10,565 nucleotides of DNA from JAKOQB01 sp036824465 (lineage in GTDB: Bacteria > Pseudomonadota > Gammaproteobacteria > Burkholderiales > Burkholderiaceae_F). The DNA is taken from NCBI GenBank assembly GCA_036824465.1, contig DAITAC010000122.1:1-10565 (forward strand). Reading direction: 5' to 3'. Shown piece by piece: positions 6,098 to 10,565 of this stretch. The translations under genes were made by a program, and so were the position numbers. Numbering within the stretch: the stretch's first letter is position 1; each line of letters starts with the position of its first letter. The notes below the pieces were generated by a model. It had not been told where the DNA came from and made no database searches. It worked only from the letters and a program-made list of their open reading frames with translations.

Positions 6098-8338
6098 ATG
6101 AAACGCCGCCCGATCGCCACCCGCTACACCGTGCTGGTGGTCGGGCTGTTGTGCGCCGCGTTGCTCGCGAGCGGCGCGCTCGAAACGTGGATCTCGCACC
6201 GCGACCGCCAAGCCGTGCTCGAAGCGCTGCTGCGCGAGAAGGCGCTGGCGACTTCGGCCGCAGTGTCCGGTTTCATCGACGACGTGATACGCGGCGTGGA
6301 ATGGTCAACATTGGGCGCGCCGCCCATCGCCCGCGACGAGCTGGCGCAGCGTCGGATCGAGTTCCTGAAGCTGCTGCGCCTGCAGCCGGCGATTGCGACG
6401 GTGACGCTCGTCGATTCGCTCGGGCGCGAACGCCTGCGTGTGTCGCGTCTGACAACCGATCGGCTCGCCGGCGGGATCGATCTGTCGGCAGACCCCGGGT
6501 TCGTTGCCGCCCGCGCCGGCCGCGCCTACTTCAGCGATGTGTATTTCGTGGCCGGCACCGAGCCGTATCTAACGATCGCGCTGCCGAGCGCAGCGCGCGA
6601 CAGCTCGGTCGTGCTCGCCGATGTGAACCTGAAGTTCGTCGGCGACGTGGTGTCTGAAATCAAGGTGGGCGCGACCGGCTACGCCTACGTCGTCGATACG
6701 CGCGGTCGGCTGGTGTCGCATCCGGATCTCAGCCTGGTATTGCAGATGACGAACCTCTTTGACACGCCGCAGGTGCGCGCAGCGCTGACGCACGACGGCG
6801 AGCCGCAGGGGCTGCATCGCGACGGGCGCAACCGCAGCGGCTCACCCGTGCTGGCCGCGCACGCCACGATCGCCCTGCCCGCATGGACAGTCTTTGTCGA
6901 GCAACCTCACGCCGAGGCCTACCAGTCGCTCGTCGCGTCGATCGGGCGCACTGCGGTAATCCTGGTGCTGGCGCTCGCGCTGGCGGTTGCGGCGGGAATC
7001 GCTGCGGCGCGCCGAATGGTGGCGCCGATTGGCGAGCTGCGCCGCGGCGCACAGCGCTTCGGCGCGGGCGACTTCGCGCACCGCATCGAGGTCGCCAGCG
7101 GCGACGAACTTGAGGAACTCGCTGCGCAGTTCAACGCGATGGCGTTGCAATTGCGCGAGGTCTATGCCGATCTCGAGCGGCGCGTGGCTGAACGCACGCG
7201 TGAGCTGGATCTTGCGAACCAAGCCAAGTCTCGATTCCTCGCCGTGGCGAGCCATGACCTGCGCCAACCGATGCACGCGCTGGTGCTGTTCGTCGATCAG
7301 CTGCGAACCAGTGGCACTCGGGCCGAACGCACAGCATTGACGCAACGTATCGAGGAGGCGGTGGGCAGTTTGTCGGCACTGCTGGACCAGCTGCTGGACC
7401 TCTCCAAGCTCGAAGCCGGTGCGGTGCAATCGGCAGCGCAAGACTTCGAGTTGGGCCCGGTGCTGGCGGCGATCGAAATGCAGTTTGCGCCGCTGGCGCG
7501 CGCCAAGGGTGTGGAGTTTCGCTTGCGCTCGAAACAAGCCTGGTTGCACGGCGACCCTGTCCTCATGCAACGGATATTGTTGAACCTGGTTGCCAACGCC
7601 ATCCGCTACACCGAGCGGGGCGGCGTGCTGCTGGGCGTGCGTCGGCGCGGCGAGCAGGTGCGGATCGCCGTCTGGGATACCGGGTGCGGCATCCCGGACG
7701 ACCGCAGCCAGGACGTGTTTCGCGAGTTCGTTCAGCTGGGCGACCCTGCGCACCGGCACGGGCGAGGAATGGGGCTGGGGCTGGCCATCGTCGCGCGCTT
7801 GGCTGGTGTGCTCGGCACGCGCGTTGAATTGCGGTCGCGGCTCGGCCGCGGCTCGATGTTCGCTTTCGAGCTGCCGCTGGGCGATGCGGGCGAGTTGCGT
7901 ACGTCCCAGCCGCTGGCTCCATTGCGCACAGCCGATTTGAGCGGCACGTTTGTCTGCGTGGTCGACGACGACGAAGCCGCGCGCACGGGCATGTCGGGTT
8001 TGCTCGAACGCTGGGGCTGCTTGACGGTGGCGGCCGCCTGCGGCGACGAGGCGATCGCGCAGCTGGCGAGGCACGATCGGCCGCCCGAGCTGATCATGTG
8101 CGATTACTGGCTGGCCGCGGGCGAAAGCGGTCTCGACGTGATCTCGCGTGTGCGCGCTGCGACCCAGGAAGATGTCCCGGCGATTGTCGTCACGGCCGAC
8201 ACCACTGCCGCCGTCTTGGCCGCCGCGCAGGCCGCCGGCGTGCCGCTACTGCACAAGCCCGTCTCGCCGGCAAGACTGCGTGCGTTGTCGGTGCACCTGT
8301 TGGCGCACGCTGCAGGGAGTCAACGCGCGGCAGCGTAG
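6098..8338 (+). CDS. Membrane hybrid histidine kinase (periplasmic sensor-HAMP-HisKA-HATPase-REC)
   Basis: This 746-residue protein has a first membrane helix at about 11-29 and a periplasmic segment of about 250 residues whose pattern ('ATVTLVDSLGRERLRVSR', 'ATGYAYVVDTRGRLVSHPDL') is that of a double-Cache sensor. A second helix follows at about 285-304, then HAMP at about 305-360 and a short coiled coil. The dimerisation domain carries 'ASHDLRQPMHAL' with phospho-acceptor His386. The ATPase domain has its N box around Asn496-Asn500, 'DTGCGIP' at 527-533 and 'GRGMGLGLAI' at 555-564. A C-terminal receiver (about 620-735) keeps the acidic cluster Asp623-625, phospho-acceptor Asp669 in 'MCDYWL' and Lys720. 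All catalytic residues are present, so it should autophosphorylate and pass phosphate to its own receiver; no HPt domain is present. The partner is most likely the NarL-type regulator that converges on it with a 29-bp gap. The start is the only ATG just before the first helix; its ribosome site is weak. Confidence 0.92.
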   Translation: MKRRPIATRYTVLVVGLLCAALLASGALETWISHRDRQAVLEALLREKALATSAAVSGFIDDVIRGVEWSTLGAPPIARDELAQRRIEFLKLLRLQPAIATVTLVDSLGRERLRVSRLTTDRLAGGIDLSADPGFVAARAGRAYFSDVYFVAGTEPYLTIALPSAARDSSVVLADVNLKFVGDVVSEIKVGATGYAYVVDTRGRLVSHPDLSLVLQMTNLFDTPQVRAALTHDGEPQGLHRDGRNRSGSPVLAAHATIALPAWTVFVEQPHAEAYQSLVASIGRTAVILVLALALAVAAGIAAARRMVAPIGELRRGAQRFGAGDFAHRIEVASGDELEELAAQFNAMALQLREVYADLERRVAERTRELDLANQAKSRFLAVASHDLRQPMHALVLFVDQLRTSGTRAERTALTQRIEEAVGSLSALLDQLLDLSKLEAGAVQSAAQDFELGPVLAAIEMQFAPLARAKGVEFRLRSKQAWLHGDPVLMQRILLNLVANAIRYTERGGVLLGVRRRGEQVRIAVWDTGCGIPDDRSQDVFREFVQLGDPAHRHGRGMGLGLAIVARLAGVLGTRVELRSRLGRGSMFAFELPLGDAGELRTSQPLAPLRTADLSGTFVCVVDDDEAARTGMSGLLERWGCLTVAAACGDEAIAQLARHDRPPELIMCDYWLAAGESGLDVISRVRAATQEDVPAIVVTADTTAAVLAAAQAAGVPLLHKPVSPARLRALSVHLLAHAAGSQRAAA

Positions 8339-8341
8339 CCG

Positions 8342-8366
8342 GCCGCGACGCACCAACGTCGGCGGC
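8342..8366. terminator. Stem-loop in the 29-bp gap between the convergent kinase and regulator genes
   Basis: GCCGCGACG (8342-8350) pairs with CGTCGGCGGC (8357-8366) around the loop CACCAA, giving nine pairs with one bulged base. It fills almost the whole gap between the two stop codons, so it may terminate transcripts from both sides. No T-run is present. Confidence 0.4.
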
Positions 8367-8367
8367 A

Positions 8368-9021
8368 TCAGGGAAGTACAACTCCCAATTTCGCCACTTC
8401 CAAGACGGCTTGCGTTCGGCTCGTCACCTTGAGTGCCTTGAGGATTGCAGTGATCTGGTTCTTGACGGTCGACTCGGCCAGATTCAGCTCGCGACAGATC
8501 AGCTTGTTCGACTCGCCTTTCATCATCAGCGCGAGGATCTGCGCCTGACGCTCGGTCAGCCCGATTTCGGCGGGCGTTGTGCGACGGCCCGCAGCGGATG
8601 TCTCGAGCGGCGCCGCGGCATGGTGGTTGCCGAGGATCTCCGGTGGCACATAGACGCCACCGGCGAGCACCAGCTGCAATGCGCTCTGAAGCACCTCGTT
8701 GCTCGAGGACTTGGGAATGAAACCCATCGCGCCGGACTCGAGCGCCCGCTTCACGCTTTCGCGATCGGCAGTCGCCGACACCACGACGACGGCAGTCGCC
8801 GGGTACTTTTCGCGCAGTTCTTGCAGCCCGGTCATTCCATGCATGGCCGGCAGCGCGAGGTCGAGCAAGACGAGATCGAGGTCGGGTTCGCGCTCCATGA
8901 CGTGGAACGCAAGCCGCAGATCGGCAGCCTCCCGCACCTGGGCGCCGGGCGCCAGTCTGACCAGCACGCGCGCCAGCGCGTCGCGAATCAGGGCGTGATC
9001 GTCGACAACGAGAGCCTTCAT
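8368..9021 (-). CDS. NarL/FixJ-family response regulator
   Basis: This 217-residue protein is a standard-length two-domain regulator. The receiver (1-118) has Asp7-Asp8 in 'VVDDHALIRDAL', phospho-acceptor Asp54 in 'LVLLDLALPAMHG', the switch Ser82 and Lys104 in 'GFIPKSS'. A linker of about 35 residues leads to a LuxR-type helix-turn-helix (155-212): 'LTERQAQILALMMKGESNKLICRELNLAESTVKNQ' pattern. It should bind DNA as a dimer after phosphorylation. Its ATG overlaps the stop codon of the binding-protein gene in ATGA, and no Shine-Dalgarno is visible, so it is probably translated by coupling. It converges on the hybrid kinase gene, whose kinase type commonly works with NarL-like regulators; the pairing is therefore likely but inferred. 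Its targets are not shown; the divergent promoter at 5903-6097 is one candidate. The start at 9021 is fixed by the beginning of the receiver fold. Confidence 0.93.
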   Translation of the reverse strand: MKALVVDDHALIRDALARVLVRLAPGAQVREAADLRLAFHVMEREPDLDLVLLDLALPAMHGMTGLQELREKYPATAVVVVSATADRESVKRALESGAMGFIPKSSSNEVLQSALQLVLAGGVYVPPEILGNHHAAAPLETSAAGRRTTPAEIGLTERQAQILALMMKGESNKLICRELNLAESTVKNQITAILKALKVTSRTQAVLEVAKLGVVLP

Positions 9022-10034
9022 CGCTGCGGATCGGGGTCGATCGTTCGATCGATGCGCACGAGCAGTGCGGTGGGCAGCGTCAGGCCGAGCGCCCTCGCCG
9101 TTTTGGCGTTGACGACGAGTTCGAAGCGGGTCGGCCGCTCGATGGGAAGGTCGCGCGGGGTCGCGCCCTTGAGCAGCTTGTCGACGTAGCCCACCGTCGC
9201 CCGGGTCAGCGTGGGGCCATGCGGCGCAAACGACATCAGTGCACCCGCTTCGGCAAACACGGGCGCCGGACCCACCGCCGGGATCCGCTGGCGAAGGGCG
9301 AAGTCGACGATCAGCCGCCGGTTCACAAACAGCACCGCCTCCGGCCCTATCCAAATGGCATCGACACGCTCGCGGGCGAGTTCGTCGAGCGCTCGTTCGA
9401 TGCCGGCCGAATGGGTCACCTCGACCGGGCGGATCTGCAGGCCAAGACCAGGAGCCGCGTGACGCGCAGCCTCGAGCAGTGGACTGGCTCCCGGGTTTTC
9501 CGGGTTGACGAAGAACGCGACCCGAACCACGCTCGGAACGGCCTCTTTGAGCAGTTCGAGAAGTTTGATTCCGACCTCGTTCACCTGGAACGACGTTCCG
9601 GTGATGTTGCCCTCGGGCCGGGCGAGGTTCGTCACCAGGCCGTATCGCACCGGATCGCCGTGCCCGTGCATGACGATCGGGATCATGTCGGTCGCCTTGC
9701 GCAGGGCCTGTGTTGTGGGCGCCTGGCCCGCAACGATCACCTGTGGCTTCAGGCGCAGTACTTCGTCGACGAGCGCAGGCAGCCGTTCGTAGTGGCCGTC
9801 CGCGGACCGGTACACAATTTCCAGATTGCGCCCGGAAACCCAGCCCGCGTCACGCAGAGCATCCTCGAACACCCGCATGGACTCGGTAGACAAGCCCGTG
9901 GCCGAGAGGTACACGACGCGCGCACCACGCTCGGACGTCTGCGCACTCACCGCTGCCGGCACGAGTACCGCCATCGCTAGACGAACGATGATCCACGTCA
10001 ATCGCCGACGGAACGTTGGCCCCACAGCGAACAT
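9018..10034 (-). CDS. ABC-type periplasmic substrate-binding protein (PF04392-like), orphan
   Basis: This 338-residue protein has a signal peptide with a basic start, a hydrophobic core (about 12-28) and probable cleavage after 'AVSA' at residue 31. The mature part has the two-lobed binding-protein layout of the ABC_sub_bind family: 'LRDAGWVSGRNLEIVYRSADG' pattern near 60-80, 'PQVIVAGQAPTTQALRKAT' near 97-115, 'IPIVMHGHGDPVRYGLV', 'RPEGNITGTSF' and the family's end pattern 'ERPTRFELVVNAKTARALGL' at 299-318. Such proteins bind small ligands in the periplasm; the ligand cannot be predicted. No permease or ATPase gene is visible, and the stop overlaps the start of the response regulator gene, so a sensory role with the adjacent kinase is more likely than simple uptake. 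The start at 10034 is chosen because CCAGGAG lies 9 bases upstream and the signal peptide begins there; upstream in-frame sequence runs back into a transposase remnant. A complete transporter could lie outside the window. Confidence 0.88.
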   Translation of the reverse strand: MFAVGPTFRRRLTWIIVRLAMAVLVPAAVSAQTSERGARVVYLSATGLSTESMRVFEDALRDAGWVSGRNLEIVYRSADGHYERLPALVDEVLRLKPQVIVAGQAPTTQALRKATDMIPIVMHGHGDPVRYGLVTNLARPEGNITGTSFQVNEVGIKLLELLKEAVPSVVRVAFFVNPENPGASPLLEAARHAAPGLGLQIRPVEVTHSAGIERALDELARERVDAIWIGPEAVLFVNRRLIVDFALRQRIPAVGPAPVFAEAGALMSFAPHGPTLTRATVGYVDKLLKGATPRDLPIERPTRFELVVNAKTARALGLTLPTALLVRIDRTIDPDPQR

Positions 10035-10043
10035 CGGTACATT

Positions 10044-10050
10044 CTCCTGG
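10044..10050 (-). promoter_or_regulatory. Shine-Dalgarno CCAGGAG for the binding-protein gene
   Basis: Read on the minus strand, CCAGGAG stands 9 bases before ATG 10034-10032. It separates the real start from the open frame that continues upstream into transposon-derived DNA. Confidence 0.65.
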
Positions 10051-10148
10051 ACGCTTGCTTGCCCGCGGAAACGTGTGGCTCGGGCAGCGAGAGCCTGCAA
10101 TACTGCAAGGATCATATCGGGCGCTGGACCTCTTACCATACCGCACGG
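10051..10148. other. Short upstream region of the binding-protein gene, ending at the IS91 remnant
   Basis: About 100 bases separate the ribosome site of the binding-protein gene from the start of transposase similarity. No convincing -10/-35 pair is seen on the minus strand, so the native promoter may lie here in weak form or have been cut away when the mobile DNA arrived. Confidence 0.35.
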
Positions 10149-10440
10149 CGCGACGGCACCACGCACATCGTGATGTCGACGCTGGAGTTCATGCAGCGGC
10201 TGGCGGCGCTGGTGCCCTGGCCCCGGCTGCACCTGGTCCGATTGCTTAGGGTGCTGGCGCCCAACGTCGAGCCGCGCGCCGGTGGTGCCAGCGGGGCCGC
10301 AGGAGGCCACCGGCGAGTCGGAGCTCGCCGCGACCGAGTGAGGCTGCGCGCACGGCCGGCCGGTGCGCATCAGCTGGGCCCGGCTGCTCAAACGCGCCTT
10401 TGAGATCGACCTCGAGCACCGCCCCAACTGTGGCGGCGAC
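10149..10440 (+). pseudogene. Decayed IS91-family transposase fragment
   Basis: The first part, in the frame of base 10149, reads 'RDGTTHIVMSTLEFMQRLAA' then 'LVPWPRLHLVRLLRVLAPN', a characteristic block of IS91-like (Y2) transposases. Near 10270-10276 the similarity moves to the next frame ('APVVPAGPQEATGE'), runs into an in-frame TGA at 10339-10341, and then continues as 'RPVRISWARLLKRAFEIDLE' followed by 'HRPNCGG' to about 10440. In intact relatives that last segment is a C-terminal zinc-finger-like motif with HCPNCGG, so the first Cys is replaced by Arg. There is thus a frameshift, a nonsense codon and loss of both ends: the catalytic N-terminal part and the final residues are missing. 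It cannot make a working transposase. The frame after the shift stays open to TAG 10525-10527 through the palindrome. Recognition is from remembered family sequence, not a search. Confidence 0.85.
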
Positions 10441-10481
10441 AGACGGCTGTTGGACGCCGAATTGATCAGGCTGGGTGGCAG

Positions 10482-10521
10482 GTATGGGTCGCTATGTAAA
10501 GCTTTACATAGCGACCCCTAC
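10482..10521. repeat. 40-bp near-perfect palindrome with a 32-bp perfect core
   Basis: GGGTCGCTATGTAAAG (10486-10501) is followed directly by its exact reverse complement (10502-10517), with no spacer. After one mismatched pair (10485/10518) three more pairs extend it to 10482-10521. Its AT-rich centre holds an AAGCTT core. It sits just past the broken IS91 fragment and may be a transposon end, a recombination or replication-terminus hairpin, or a binding site. The remaining bases, 10522-10565, show nothing recognisable. Confidence 0.75.
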
Positions 10522-10565
10522 GCATAGATCTCAACTAGGGATAGTTGGCACGCCACAGAGGGCGC

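Noticed and set aside
5903..6211. N-terminal extension of the PAP2-like protein by 103 residues
   Set aside because: The extension would overlap the kinase gene start and precede a clear ribosome site and signal peptide at 5902.
6842..8074. 410-codon minus-strand open frame inside the kinase gene
   Set aside because: The plus strand holds HAMP, HisKA, ATPase and receiver motifs with all key residues; the antisense product is low-complexity Gln/Arg/Ala.
9030..9052. Repeated CGATCG-type palindromes near the end of the binding-protein gene
   Set aside because: They encode conserved-looking C-terminal residues (RIDRTIDPD) and CGATCG is frequent in GC-rich genomes.
10035..10427. Upstream extension of the binding-protein gene
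   Set aside because: It runs antisense through the IS91 remnant and would place the signal peptide inside the chain.

Overview
The window is GC-rich throughout, with strong G/C preference at third codon positions. Its gene families (IlvD/Edd and HpaI sugar-acid enzymes, an orphan PF04392-type binding protein, a 'SHDLRQP' hybrid kinase) fit a proteobacterium, most likely a betaproteobacterium of the Burkholderiales type. That placement is an inference from style and composition, not from a marker gene.

Layout. 1-1173 (+): the 3' end of an IlvD/Edd-family dehydratase, followed by an HpcH/HpaI-type aldolase. This looks like a dehydratase-aldolase pair from non-phosphorylative sugar-acid breakdown. 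1425-2696 (+): a lipoprotein with a PQQ-type glucose/sorbosone dehydrogenase beta-propeller. 2929-4428 (+): an alpha/beta hydrolase resembling lipases. Its catalytic domain appears to end near 3950, and the remaining reading frame looks like run-through of non-coding or repetitive DNA. 4479-4512: a perfect 15-bp hairpin between convergent genes. 4610-5902 (-): an exported PAP2/vanadium-haloperoxidase-like protein. 6098-8338 (+): a membrane hybrid histidine kinase. 8368-9021 (-): a NarL/FixJ response regulator. 9018-10034 (-): a periplasmic ABC-type substrate-binding protein whose stop overlaps the regulator's start. 10149-10440 (+): a decayed IS91-family transposase fragment, followed at 10482-10521 by a near-perfect palindrome.

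How the genes may work together. The most coherent unit is 6098-10034: an exported binding protein with no permease in view, a response regulator translationally coupled to it, and a hybrid kinase with a periplasmic sensor domain converging on them across a 29-bp gap. A reasonable hypothesis is a three-part sensory system in which the binding protein presents a ligand to the kinase, by analogy with TorT/TorS or LuxP/LuxQ. The kinase gene is divergent from the PAP2/haloperoxidase-like gene, which makes that gene a possible but unproven target. The left side is ordinary catabolic and exported-enzyme content. The right edge is a scar of mobile DNA. No rRNA, tRNA or CRISPR array was seen.
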